This document shows, piece by piece, positions 22,330 to 32,775 of a stretch of 64,000 nt of DNA. This DNA comes from Eopsaltria australis (lineage: Eukaryota > Chordata > Aves > Passeriformes > Petroicidae): contig JAVTVJ010011652.1 in NCBI GenBank assembly GCA_034509425.1, forward strand, positions 7,682,001 to 7,746,000, in the 5' to 3' direction. The position numbers and the translations under genes are program-made. The notes beneath the pieces are model-generated. The model did no database searches, was not told the DNA's origin, and saw only the letters and a program-made list of their open reading frames with translations. The stretch's first letter is position 1; each line of letters starts with the position of its first letter.

Positions 22330-25300
22330 CTTGTTGGGGTTGTTTTTTCGTTCTGTCGGGTCAGGTTTGGTGGTTTGGGTTTGTTTTTTGTCCTCATAAG
22401 AAGAAATCTTTCTTTCCCCTTTGCCATCCTTCAGGCAGCAGCACTGAGCTCCCAGCAATGCTCCTCTGGACTCGCGTTTACCGAAGGACTGATGAATTTG
22501 TCATTGCTGCTGTCTCAAGGACAGGCTGATGGAAGGTGCTGCGAACACCAAAGGACACATCCCAGGGGAGGTGGTGGGGCCTCAGAGAGTGAAGGAGCTG
22601 CTTTAAGGGTAAAGAGGCCCTTCCAGATCTGTGCTGGGGGCACCTGGCTGGCTGGGAGTTGGGGTGCATGTTTCTGTATGTGCCTCAGCCTGGTGCGTCA
22701 CGCCGGGGCCTCTGGCAAGGCCATGGAGGCTGGGAAGGCTGCTGACAGTGGCTCTTGTACCTGTTCAAGAATGTTGTTACCCTGATTTCTTTTAATCCAT
22801 ATTTTAAACAAAGCACCTACAGAGTCCATGAAGAGGACTAGGACCAGGGCTTCAGCATCTTCTTCTTCCCAGTGGCCAAGTGAAGCTGGTGGGGGAACAG
22901 CACCATGCAGTCACAGTGGTAAGATGGGAAACTGAGAAATGAACTCAGGTTTAATCTGCTCAGGATCACTGTAAGGATCCCAAACTCTCAGGATCTGGCC
23001 TGCCCAAGACACTCTGCCTTGGCCCTCCAGAGCCAGTGATGATTTTATTCATGCAGGGAGGGCTCTCAACCCCTAGGAGGGTCAGAAGACTCTGACAAGT
23101 GTGAAGACAAGAGGCTTTCCACCTTCTGTTTGCTGAATTAGCAGCTCCCAATAACTGAGAGAGACCAGTCTTGTACTTCCCTGCCCTGGTCCCACCTGCC
23201 CTTACTATTTTTGGTAGCTTTGCCATTTGTGTGGTCACAAGAAAAAGCGAGTTTGACTTGCCAGCAAAGAAGGGTTTAGTTTATATTTCCTGAGTAGAAT
23301 TCTCCTGCCACTATAGTGAACTAAAACAGCTCTCTGTGCTAGCAAACAGGTTTTGGAGCCAGCAGAAGGTGACAGGAGGAAACACATGGCTGTCAGAGAC
23401 AGGAGAGAGGATGCAGCTCCCCTTTTCAGCAGCACAAGGGATACAATCAGCTCAACCTGTAATGTTAATCTACAGCCTACACTACTGTGGTTTCTCTGCA
23501 CACAAGCCTTCCTCTCTGGTCATCCCCTCCATACGTGCAGCCTTGCACACCTCCTTATACCAGGTAATGAGTACTGTCCTGCTCAGTGAACATAATTCAT
23601 ACTGTGTGGACTTGGACTCTCTCCCTTTGCTCTTGCATGACTGAGTGTCCTTTTGTCCTAAAAAAAGCCCCTTTGCCCACAGGCTGCAAGGGCCCAAGCC
23701 CTTTTAGCTGAGATGCCAGAGCCCTGTGTGAAACGTGCCACCATCATGGACATGCTGGGCTGGAGAGGCTGAGCTGAACCACTGGGATGTTTCTGGGTGC
23801 AGGAGTCCCTGTCACCTTCTCACAAGCTCTTATGCTATCAGAGATTGCCTGAGCTCTCACCACTGTGAAACACAGCCCCAGCAGCAGCTGCTGACACTGC
23901 TGCCGCCAAGTTCTTGCAGGACAAAGGGAGCAACAAAAGATTCTTCCACCAGTGAACTCCCTTCTTTTCACTTCCTTTTTGCTCCAACTTGGAAAGAATG
24001 AACCCAAGGCACTGCCAAAGTAGAGGAAAACAAGGCCAAGCACACACAGATGGTGACTCCACAAATTTAATTTAAAATCATCCTTTATTATTCAAAATAT
24101 TAAAATTCAGGCAATAATGCCCAAAGGAACTGCACTGATTAAAGTTCCCGAATGTTTCATGGCCAAATCGTGCTGCTCCCACCAAGGGTCACTGGGACAA
24201 GAAGTGAAACCCCTCTGGAGTGCAGAGAAAGGTAGGGCTGTACCTGCTGTAGATTGCTTAACCACTTCCTTACTGACCCAATCAGCTTCACTTGAAGCAA
24301 AGCACCAGCTGTTCCTTACCCAATTAATGACTGCCACAGCAAATTAACATGGCGTTACACCAGGCGTGGATGTGGTCCGCAGAGTCCAGAATGCACAGAG
24401 CAATATGCTATTGCAAAAATAATCACAGTAATATCTTTACTGTTAGGTAGCATCCTTCATCTGGAAGGATGGTGAGGTCCCTGAGCACTCCATAGCTCGT
24501 TTCATGCAACGTGCTCTGCAGTGAGGGGGTGGAGGGCAGGGAGGGGGGATGTGGTTGCTGTTTCAAGAAAAAGTAAAGAGGAGCTGGTCAGGGCAGCTCT
24601 ACTGTGGCAGACACAGCACTGACTACAAATGTCCAGTTCCTGCAATCCAAATAATTGTTTGGTTGTAAATCTGTTGAAGTGTGCCTTCTCCCTGCCTTAT
24701 GCACCACAGACCTTTCTCTTTGCTTGCTGTGTGATGTGACACCTTGATGGTGGCACAGCTTGGTGTGCTGATCATTGTCTCCTCTGGCCACACAGGACAT
24801 AGCAATCTGGTGGGTACAGAGTTGGCCATCGAGCTGCAGGAGCATCCCACAGTGGGAAGGGGCCACAAGGTTGGGCTGCAGATGCAGAGATCCAGCTGAG
24901 GTTCCCACAACAAGGTGTTACTCCATGCTCAGTGTTGCTGGGCCAACTGCTGCTTCTCTGACTCCCTCCTCAGTCACTCTGAGGTAGAGGCTCCTGCCCT
25001 GTCCCTCTGCAGTGGTTCTGCATTGTGGGGTCCTGATGGCAGTGTGCCAGAATAACCAAGCCATGATCTTCCACCACCAAGTTTAAGTCCAGCACCTAAA
25101 CGCTCGTTAGTTTTGGCTCTGCATAGTTCAGGGACATTAATCCCCGGTAAGTTACAGTCCAGACAGATCAATCAGCCTGCAGGGCTTTGGGACACTGGTG
25201 TCTAGTGCTGAAGCATTACACTTTCCAATTTTCCAACAATTAGGCCGGCATCAGATATTATTGACAAATAAACCATGCAATCAAAGCCCTGAGCCTGCCA

Positions 25301-26195
25301 TGCTGCTACCAGGAGGATCCATTTACATCCCAAGCCAGCTGCAGGATGCCTGGAGGGAGGAGACACTGGAGAGCCCTGCCTCAAGCACCAGCAGCCCCTG
25401 GTTGCCTTCAGTGCTGTTACAGGAGCCCTCCCTTTGTAATTATAGGATTCCCTCATTTTAATTACTGTTATTTATATAATCGTGGTGAGTGTTTTCAGAG
25501 CTGTCAGCAGTCTGGAAAGTGCCCAGCCCCACTAGAGCCAAGCATTTCAGGCATTTCACTGCTGAGAGTCTGGGCTCAAAGTATGATGGCCAAGAGCATG
25601 GCTGGGCCAGGCCAAGAATGGCAGTCTCTTGTCCTGGTGACATGGGACCTTTCTTTGGAAGATTTCTGTGCCCCAGGATTGTTGAGGGAGAACACCAGGT
25701 TATCTCTTCCTCCTTCTCTTGGACCACTGCTCTGGGAGTGCAGATCATGCCAGCATCCCATCCTGCAAAGGCTGACATTCCCTGACACCTCTGCTGGTTC
25801 ACTGGCTGCAGGGACACTCCTGGCACTGGATCATGAGGCACCACCTGGGTCACATGGCCCTGGGAGGAATCCAGTCATGGGCATATTCTCTGCATCCTCT
25901 GTTTTCTCTCTGATCATCTTGTCTGAAAATCTGGAGGAGATGGAATGTTTAGAGAAAATGATGGAAGGGATTGGGACTCAGGAGATACTGGTTTTGTACC
26001 TGCTCGAAGCTTCACTTTTGTTCCTGTGTCAAACACAGGAATGAGAACAATGGTTTTGAGCTGCATATGGGCAATCAAGTGCTGATGTTTGTGGCTGGTT
26101 TCTTTGTATTTAAATAGGAAGAAATTCAGGGTATCTCACTCAAAATGCAGAGCCAAATATATAAATGCAGCAAGGAAAAGAACCTGAGTGTTTTA
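22330..26195. other. Intergenic, BTRC-proximal, no gene seen
   Basis: Holds the candidate element at about 25.1 kb and a 232-codon + strand frame (25346-26044) with no recognised domain and no splice or initiation support. Possible distal promoter or enhancer DNA for BTRC. Confidence 0.55.
25085..25285. promoter_or_regulatory. Candidate conserved noncoding element
   Basis: Contains ACGCTCGTTAG, GGACATTAATCCCCGG, GATCAATCAGCC, CAACAATTAGGCCGG and TATTGACAAATAAACC (a forkhead-like TAAATA/ACAAATA core). Same texture as the element near 17.9 kb, about 2 kb upstream of the BTRC island. Confidence 0.35.
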
Positions 26196-26199
26196 CAAA

Positions 26200-26430
26200 A
26201 TGACAAACTGGCTAGAAACCAGTGTTACGTTTGCTATAGAGAAGTAAAAATTTATCAGGGTCTTATAGTTGGTATTAAAACCACAGGAAGTAAATCCTCT
26301 CTGCTGCACCATATGAGGCGGCTTCAGTTTTTGGGCGCTGTGAAAAATGTAGGAAAACTGGAAAGAGATGAGAAAAATTTAATAAACGAGAGGATTGGAA
26401 GCAATGGCTGCCACATGAGCTGGTCTCGTA
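26200..26430 (+). mobile_element. Ancient CR1 LINE fragment
   Basis: By eye this follows the sense strand of the CR1 region near the end of ORF2: a TCCTCTCTGCT block, ATGAGGCGGC, TTTTTGGGCGCTG, then AGGAAAACTGGAAAGAG and a GAAAAATTTAATAAA block. It is heavily diverged with indels, so much older than the copy at 5.5 kb. It ends about 400 bp before the CpG island. Confidence 0.65.
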
Positions 26431-27071
26431 GGGTGTGCTACAGAGAAAGAGAAAGGATATGGTAAATATACTCATGACTATGTGTAGCTGCTAGTCAAGG
26501 AATGCTGATCAATTATTTTTTCCCTCTGCTACTTAGTACAGCAAAGAAAACTTGGTCCAATTTTCAAGGAAAGTTGATCTAGAAACATTATTAGGAAAAG
26601 GACACCAAAGCACCACGGGAGGCTTTTTATGTTCAGGGTGGCTTCAAACAAACATCTCTCAAGAATGATGTCAGCCTGCTTGATCCATTCCAGTGATGCA
26701 AATCTTCCTGTTTCACATCCCCTGGGGACCTTGGGACTGGTGACTTCGAAGTCCCCAGACATTTTGGCACCCAGTGCAGGGGCTCAGTTGAGGTTTACCA
26801 AAACCAATCGACTCGAACACCGAGAGTGCCGAGCGCGGAGCGCAGCCGGAGCAAAGCGTGGGAGCAGCCGAGCCCTCCTGGGGGGGAACTGGAGAGCGCG
26901 GGGCTGTGACTCAGGAGCCAGCCGTGCCTTTCACCCCAGGGAAGGTCTGGAGCTGGAAACTGCCCACACGGCACCTGCGGGACTCGCCTCCTCATCTCCC
27001 TCCCTCGCCCGCCCAGAGCGGCCGCGTCCATCCACCCCTGTCCGCACCGCGCACCGTCACGGCCCCATGCT

Positions 27072-27083
27072 ACTACAACTCCC
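27072..27083 (+). promoter_or_regulatory. ZNF143/THAP11 (SBS) motif
   Basis: ACTACAACTCCC matches the core of the ZNF143/STAF-THAP11 promoter element (ACTACAAYTCCC). It sits in the CpG island about 280 bp before the BTRC start codon. The outer GC-rich half of the full motif is not well matched. Confidence 0.6.
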
Positions 27084-27107
27084 GTCGGCCCCCTGCACGG
27101 CACACAA

Positions 27108-27117
27108 CGCATGCGCC
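27108..27117. promoter_or_regulatory. NRF1-like site
   Basis: CGCATGCGCC keeps most of the palindromic NRF1 consensus (YGCGCATGCGCR), with A instead of G at the left edge. Confidence 0.5.
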
Positions 27118-27155
27118 AGCCGGCTCTCAGCGTGCCCCCAGTTCCCGAGCCTACC

Positions 27156-27167
27156 GGGATTTGTAGT
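27156..27167 (-). promoter_or_regulatory. ZNF143/THAP11-like motif, reverse orientation
   Basis: The + strand reads GGGATTTGTAGT, the reverse complement of ACTACAAATCCC, one base from the ZNF143 core. It faces the first copy 73 bp upstream. Confidence 0.55.
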
Positions 27168-27209
27168 TTTACCCTGCAGGCCAGACCCTTGTCAGGGACG
27201 CGGCCGGGG

Positions 27210-27221
27210 ACTCCATTTCCC
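27210..27221 (+). promoter_or_regulatory. Third, weaker ZNF143-like motif
   Basis: ACTCCATTTCCC followed by GTGGGCC resembles the ACTACATTTCCC variant of the element with one core change. It is weaker alone, but plausible as the third such element within 150 bp. Confidence 0.4.
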
Positions 27222-27237
27222 GTGGGCCTGCGGAGCG

Positions 27238-27248
27238 GCGCATGCGCC
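27238..27248. promoter_or_regulatory. NRF1 site
   Basis: GCGCATGCGCC contains the complete palindromic NRF1 core GCGCATGCGC. It lies 112 bp before the BTRC ATG. The ATG inside the motif (27242) opens a 14-codon upstream reading frame ending at TAG 27284-27286. It would be a uORF if transcription starts to its left. Confidence 0.65.
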
Positions 27249-27359
27249 GGGCGGGCAGCGGGGCGAGGTGGGGGGGCGCGGGGTAGCGCAGGTTCCCGTC
27301 TGCGCTGGCTGCGGCCTTCACTGAGCGGGGGGGCGGCCCCGGCCCGGCCCCGCAGGACG

Positions 27360-27407
27360 ATGGACCCGGCCGAGGCCGTCCTGCAGGAGAAGGCGCTCAA
27401 GTTCATG
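27360..27407 (+). CDS. BTRC: BTRC exon 1 coding part
   Basis: Encodes MDPAEAVLQEKALKFM, the start of mammalian BTRC as I remember it. The ATG lies in a strong initiation context (A at -3, G at +4) in a CpG island. The exon ends in phase 0 immediately before a GTGAGG splice donor at 27408. The frame is open upstream to about 27111, but the residues there are the Arg/Gly/Ala/Pro mixture typical of translated GC-rich DNA and do not resemble the family, so the internal Met is chosen. This short leader precedes the D domain, and isoforms that skip exon 2 join it directly to exon 3. Identity is near certain given the exact peptide plus exon 2 downstream on the same strand. Confidence 0.93.
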
Positions 27408-27469
27408 GTGAGGGGGCGCGGGGGTTGGTGGAGCCGGCGGGGGAGGGTGGGCACCTGTATCTGTGGAGG

Positions 27470-27600
27470 GGCTGCGGGCTGGGGGGGGACGAGATGGAGC
27501 GGGGGCAGTGGGGAACAGGATCTGGGCCTCGGGGCTGGGCCGGGCTGGGCCGGGCCGGGCTGGGGGCGCCGGGCGGGCGGGAGGGAGGGAGGGGGCAGGT
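27470..27600 (+). other. G-rich, quadruplex-prone start of intron 1
   Basis: Dense runs of three or more G on the coding strand. The 27532-27597 part alternates GGG runs with one- to three-base spacers, enough for several G-quadruplexes. Such a tract just after the first donor is typical of R-loop-forming CpG-island promoters. Confidence 0.6.
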
Positions 27601-27799
27601 GGTGAGCGGGGCCCGGGGAGGGGCGTCCTGCCTGCGGGGAGGGCAGTGAGCGGGGTCCCCAGAGCCGGGCAAAGGGAGCACTGGGAGCAGGGGGAGGGGG
27701 CTGCAGGTGCCACCTGGGAGCGGGAGAAGTTAAACTGGAGTGAGGCAGGACCTGGCAGAGGGGCCCACAGGCTCCGGCAGGCTTTGCGCATGTAATTGG

Positions 27800-30700
27800 A
27801 TTTTTTTCTTTTTTGTGCACCTTAGACTATCCTTGTGTACTGCTCACTATCCCACTGTAATTTTGTTTTCCTCCCATTTTCCTCTCATTCTACTGCGAGA
27901 TCTCTAAATACTGGCACTTGAGTGTCTCACCTGCTGCTGCAGCAGCATATCAGTGGTAGTGACTGCGGGGAGCACGTACATTGTTTAGGTTTGTGAGTTG
28001 GCCTTTGGTATGGAAAACAGTACGTGCATCCGAGATGCTCTTCAAATATGGCTAATTTTCATAGGCATTGAGCACTTAAACTGTGGCTTCATTCTCTATT
28101 TCTTAATTTGTTGATATTTCTAAGCGTTTTGGCCAGAAATGTAAAATTTAGAAATGAAAACAAAGTGTTGCCAATTAAATTGAATGCAAATTTCAGGTGC
28201 CCCAAACTGTTCTTTCCCTAAGGATATAATTTAAATGGCTGGCAACACTTGCTAAAAGTTTGTTTTGGATTAGTGCTTCTAGTGGCACAATTAAATTTGA
28301 GCTCATCAGGAAGAAGGAATTCTATTAAATCTTCAGAACACATGCCTAAAATGAAATTGAGGAAACTCTAGTTGCAAATTCTAATTTTTATTCGAGCTTC
28401 GAAACACTTGTTTGACTTTTGGTTTTTAACCTGGCAGAACTTGTTTCTCTCTTGAGACATTTTGACCTGTTTGCTGGTAGTCTCCAAGTTTGTCAGATTT
28501 ATAGAGTCTCAGCTCGGTGAAGTGGAAAAATGCTATGGACACCTAAATAGGAAAGGTAGTAATTAGTGATAATGAATGGCCCTCTTTGGTGTGGGATTGG
28601 CCAGAGGAGTGTCCCAGATCCTGCTGCACTTGTGTTTGGCCAAGCTTGATAATTACAACCTGCCTCTAGATAGTAAGTTTCACATCCCCAAAAGTTTCTG
28701 CTGAAACATTCTTGTCCGCTGCCCCACAGCATTGTGAACATGCTACGTTGACCTCTCATACCTTACTTTTTTCACCCCCTGTGCTAAGATTCTCATTCAG
28801 GGGCTTAGTCCAGGTGGTTTGAGATCTCCTGTAAGATTGGGCCTGGATGCTGAGGGAATCCCTGTCCATCCTGCAGCTGGCAGTGTCCCACTGGAATGAT
28901 AGAGCTCCCTGACACTGGGGAGGGGAATGACCATGAGGGGAAGCTGCTCTTCTGGGAGATACATCTCTTAAGAGAACCAGATAAAGGGAAGAATTATCAA
29001 GACCAGACTGCACTGAGAGCTAAAAGCTAACCCACGTTCTTTCATGTTTTATTAGAATGCCTCTTATATGCAAAATGCTTGTAAAACATGCAGTGAAAGA
29101 TATGGCTTCCCTCTGTCCACTCTGAACTTTTTCGGGTATTTTTGCTTACAGGTTGAGGGTAGAGTAAGCAAAGGTTTTGTTAAGCAGAACTCAGGCTTTT
29201 GCTTTGGTGCACATCAGTCCAGAACATGGCTCTTACTTCAATTCTGCTGATGAAGTAAAGGGTTTGTCAGACTTGGTGGAGTCTTCTGGTGTTCCTGGAA
29301 GGGTGGTACAGATAGATACATCAGGATACATGAGGTATCAGTTGCAAGTATCATCTTGGCCCTCCCAGGAAATGTCTTTCTCTACCTTGTAGCACTCAAA
29401 CACTGCAGTGGTGGCACTGGTGCAGTTATCCACACAGAGGTAGCAGATCAGCTCGTGCATCCTCTCAGCTAATGCTGAATCATTCCCAATGGATTACCTT
29501 GTCCATCTGAGTGTGTGATGTGCTTCCTTTGCATCTTCCTTATTAGGTGGCTCACAGTTTGGCATGAGGTGGGCTTTGTTATCAATTATTGATTTTCCTT
29601 GAGAGCTTCCCAACGAGCATTGTAGGTAAAAATTCAAATATGTTTTGGAGGTATGAGGCCTATTATCAAACGCAGGAGTGACAGTTTTGGTTTTGTTATG
29701 TGTTTGGGGTAGGTTTCCTTTCATATTGAAAAGCAACCCTCTAAGTGGTAATTTGTGCTTCTCTAGAAAATAATACTTTTTTCCGCTTAGAAATGTCAGT
29801 ACTTAATTTTTGACATTGACTTTGAGCAGCTCTTTTGAATCACAAGGTACCAGGCAAGATGGACTTGGTGATTTGATTTTTGTTTTAATGTCCAACTCTA
29901 ACAGAAAAATGTCATGGGGAAGCTTCATCCAGTGCTAATATTATGAATGAAATTATTTTGCTTTAAAGCATCTGTATTTGATGCTTCGAAAGACAAACAG
30001 TACTCTGTTGTTTTTCTGTATGCTCATGTCTGTGCAACTTTTTGATGGGAGTAGAAGGCAGCTGCCTTCTCACTGGCTGGTGTTGGCTGGGTTAGTTGCC
30101 AGTGAAGCAGGATTGCATTTAACTGATTTCTGCTACCAGTTTCCTGATTATCTGTGGTCAGGTACAATATGTATAATCTAATGCTTTAAGGTTTAAGTAA
30201 TTTATTGAATTTCATTTGCTTACTCAATTTACCTCTATGTCTTAATAAGACCTAATTTATTCCTGATATTAAATTGCTGTGTATTAACACTACACAATAC
30301 TAAGTAACTGCTCACAAGGGAAGACTGTTTTTGCTGGTGAATGAGTGTCTTGTATCATGTGTCCTGCACATCATCTTTCAGAAGTTTTCTTTTTTTTTTA
30401 AATGAAAGACAGTTCATAGATTTAAAATACAATCTTATAAATGATATAGTCCAGTGTTCTGCAGCTACAGCAAGGATTTTACTAGAGTGGAACCTGGCTT
30501 AGTTCACTTCAGCCTGTTTTCTTTTTTGTACAGTACTACTGATGAAAGTACACTCTTCATTAAGTACAGTGTGTAACAGACTGATGCACAAGCTAAATAA
30601 AGAGAGAGGGGAATGTGCCCATTAACCTAAAAAATGCACACTAAAGTCCCGCCCCAAACCCCTTGCCTTACAGAGCTCTGCTTTTATGCATTCAGGAATA

Positions 30701-32395
30701 TGGGATTTCCATAGTCATAGTCATTTACAAAAGAACAAGAAATTGAGGTGCTCTGTAAGTAACTTTCATGTTTGAATAAGTGTTTGAAACTGTAGATACA
30801 GTATTTAAAGTACGAGTGTGATAGGCTCAACTGAGACTTTGATTAAATGTCATATAAAGTAAACTACATAAGCCTGCATAGAATAGTAGATATTTTTTCA
30901 AAGTAGCTTCAAATGGTTCTGTTAAGTATACGAATGTTCCGATGATTATCTTTTTAATTAAAATGAGAAATCTTTGTTTAAAGTGGCATTCTTTTTTACG
31001 GCCTGTTACAGTCTCTGTAACAATCATTTCTTAAGTCTGAACGTTTTTAATTCCAGGAATCCATTTATATAAAACTATGTTTAGACTTAATTAAGGAACG
31101 ATTCTTACAAAGCTTGTAAATAGCCAGGAAAAAAGGGACAGAAAATAAAACTGACATTCACACTTAACAGAATGATTGTTACAAGGTATGTAATATGCTA
31201 TAAAAATACAATAAAGTCCCTTTTATAAGAGTTCATATTTTTTGTTCCTCATTTTGAAAGGTATTTAAGAAAAATATCAAAGCTCTATGAAGCGACATCT
31301 GTTTTCTTGAATGGACTAGTGACAACTTCAGCTGTGTTTAATTAGCCGTGCTTGGAACAGTACCTGACCAGTTTGGGGTCTCATCTAGGACCATTTGAGA
31401 GGCAAAAGTTTGATACTTAAAGAAGTTTCACTTTCTCAGCTTTTATGAATTAGTTAATTTGCAGTAATTCACTTAATTTCCTGGTTCATGAGCAGGAAGA
31501 AGTCAGCTGGAGTGTTCTTTGTAGTTTTTTTTTCTTCTGTTTCACCCCCAAAATATCATTTTCCTTTTGGTTTTGGATGATAGGATTCTAGGAGCTGCTG
31601 ATGGGCCTTCCAGTTTCACAGGAGAACCAGAGCCTTCTGGTTGTGTTTTAAGATGCATCTGTGGGTTTCTTTTTGCTTCTATTATTTATTTTTTTTTATT
31701 CTTATGTTTTATTTTTTTAATGAGAGAAAACTCCGGAGTTCATGAATTTTTAGATTTGCATGTTTATAGGAGTTCCCACATAACGGACAGGTAATATAGT
31801 AAAGAATAGTCAGTGTAATTGAAGGCTGAAGGGTAATAAAATTGGAATATTTTTCCTGCTGTGTGCATATATAGATGGAACAGATGGACAAAGGCTTATA
31901 CTTTAAAAGAGGCTCTGCTTGCACTGAACCTATGTCATTCATGGTGTCAGTAGGACCAGAATTTTTAAGATCTGTTATTTCTTAGCTATTTTAAAAAAAT
32001 CTTTGAGAACCTTGCAGTCTTCCTAGTAACACATTTCAGTCATGGACATTGTGGCGGAGAATCCTGGGTATCCAAAGCAAGGATGTCATGAAAGCAGTGA
32101 GAATAATTTCATAAGCTGGGATAGCAGAGCATTGCCTCTTAAATATGGGGTTGCAAATCCTGCTAGAATATTAAACATACGCTTACCTGTTTTTCCAATA
32201 GTACTGAAATAGCATCCTGGTTTTTTTGGGTGTTTGTTGGGACTAGTATATTGTATAGAGAATGTTGATAAATTTTCTTCTACCCCAAACTTCATGCTGT
32301 AGATTTTTCTGCACTTGGTGCAGGCCCTTGGTACTTCAGTAACTTCACCCTCGCTTCTCTGGTAATGTTTCATTTCAGCCACTTTGCTCCATTAA
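27800..32395. other. Intron 1, first AT-rich part
   Basis: AT-rich with homopolymer T and A runs. Only the possible retropseudogene at 29.2-29.7 kb breaks the uniform texture. No exon seen. Confidence 0.6.
29180..29736 (-). pseudogene. Possible retropseudogene of unknown parent
   Basis: One minus-strand frame runs protein-like through about 185 codons with only three stops (29494-29496, 29338-29340, 29233-29235). Its middle part, 29338-29490, includes a Met-His-Glu-Leu-Ile-Cys-Tyr-Leu-Cys-Val-Asp stretch. Its third codon positions are G/C in 29 of 47 codons by hand count, clearly above the AT-rich surroundings, which suggests past coding selection. There is no intron, no splice signal that would make it an exon, and no poly(A) tail at the low end. 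I do not recognise the protein. It could be chance or a fragment of a transposon protein. Confidence 0.3.
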
Positions 32396-32399
32396 ATGT

Positions 32400-32775
32400 A
32401 TGCAATTAGAAAAGCAAATGGCAAATTTGCTATCGCATCACTGAAGTATTTAGTTTCATAGACTTAAAAAGCCAAATTTGTTGCACCATGCTCTCCGCAC
32501 TGTAATATGTACTATAAACATCAGAGAGAATAGGCTGACCTTAATATTTGCTTCTCAGACTAAATCGCCGCCTTGCAGCAGTTATTTCCCACTGAATAAA
32601 AAGTTTAATTTCACGCCCTGATTAGTGCTAGTATGTGCAGGTGGATATTTATTTTATGCAGCTAAACTAATCTGCCTTGGCAAATTATTTGCCAGTCAGC
32701 AGAGCTATAATTCCTCATGAGTATTTGGTACTAAATTATCATTCTCATTAGTAAGATAAAGCAGACTGTTCTAAC
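32400..32775. promoter_or_regulatory. Candidate conserved noncoding element in intron 1
   Basis: About 370 bp without simple repeats or transposon similarity. It is dense in TAAT/ATTA-type cores and holds isolated CpGs (TGCTATCGCATC, CTCTCCGCAC, AAATCGCCGCC, TTTCACGCCCTGATTAG). Typical texture of an intronic developmental enhancer. Confidence 0.4.

Larger units (their letters stand above)
26815..27740. promoter_or_regulatory. BTRC: CpG island with BTRC promoter
   Basis: Abrupt rise in G+C and in CpG dinucleotides, beginning with the CGAGTGCCGAGCGCGGAGCG-like stretch near 26.83 kb and fading by about 27.75 kb, with exon 1 inside. There is no TATA box near a plausible start, as usual for a housekeeping CpG-island promoter. 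Between 27070 and 27250 it carries three ZNF143/THAP11-like elements and two NRF1-like elements, listed separately. Transcription probably starts between about 27.2 and 27.35 kb, but no start motif settles this. Divergent transcription is common at such islands, but no gene is seen to the left. Confidence 0.85.

Noticed and set aside
25346..26044. 232-codon + strand open frame
   Set aside because: No recognised domain, no promoter or splice context, and other frames through the same DNA are also open.
1..26800. LBX1 exons expected from gene order
   Set aside because: No homeobox-like reading frame (no WFQNRR-type block) found on either strand; LBX1 must lie outside the window.
27111..27359. 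N-terminal extension of BTRC in frame with exon 1
   Set aside because: The frame is open, but the residues are low-complexity and include 5' UTR and promoter motifs; the family starts at MDPAEAV and that ATG has a strong context.
26795..27820. 341-codon minus-strand open frame across the CpG island
   Set aside because: Pro/Ala/Arg/Gly-rich translation of GC-rich DNA antisense to BTRC exon 1; stop codons are rare in such DNA and no domain or splice evidence supports it.
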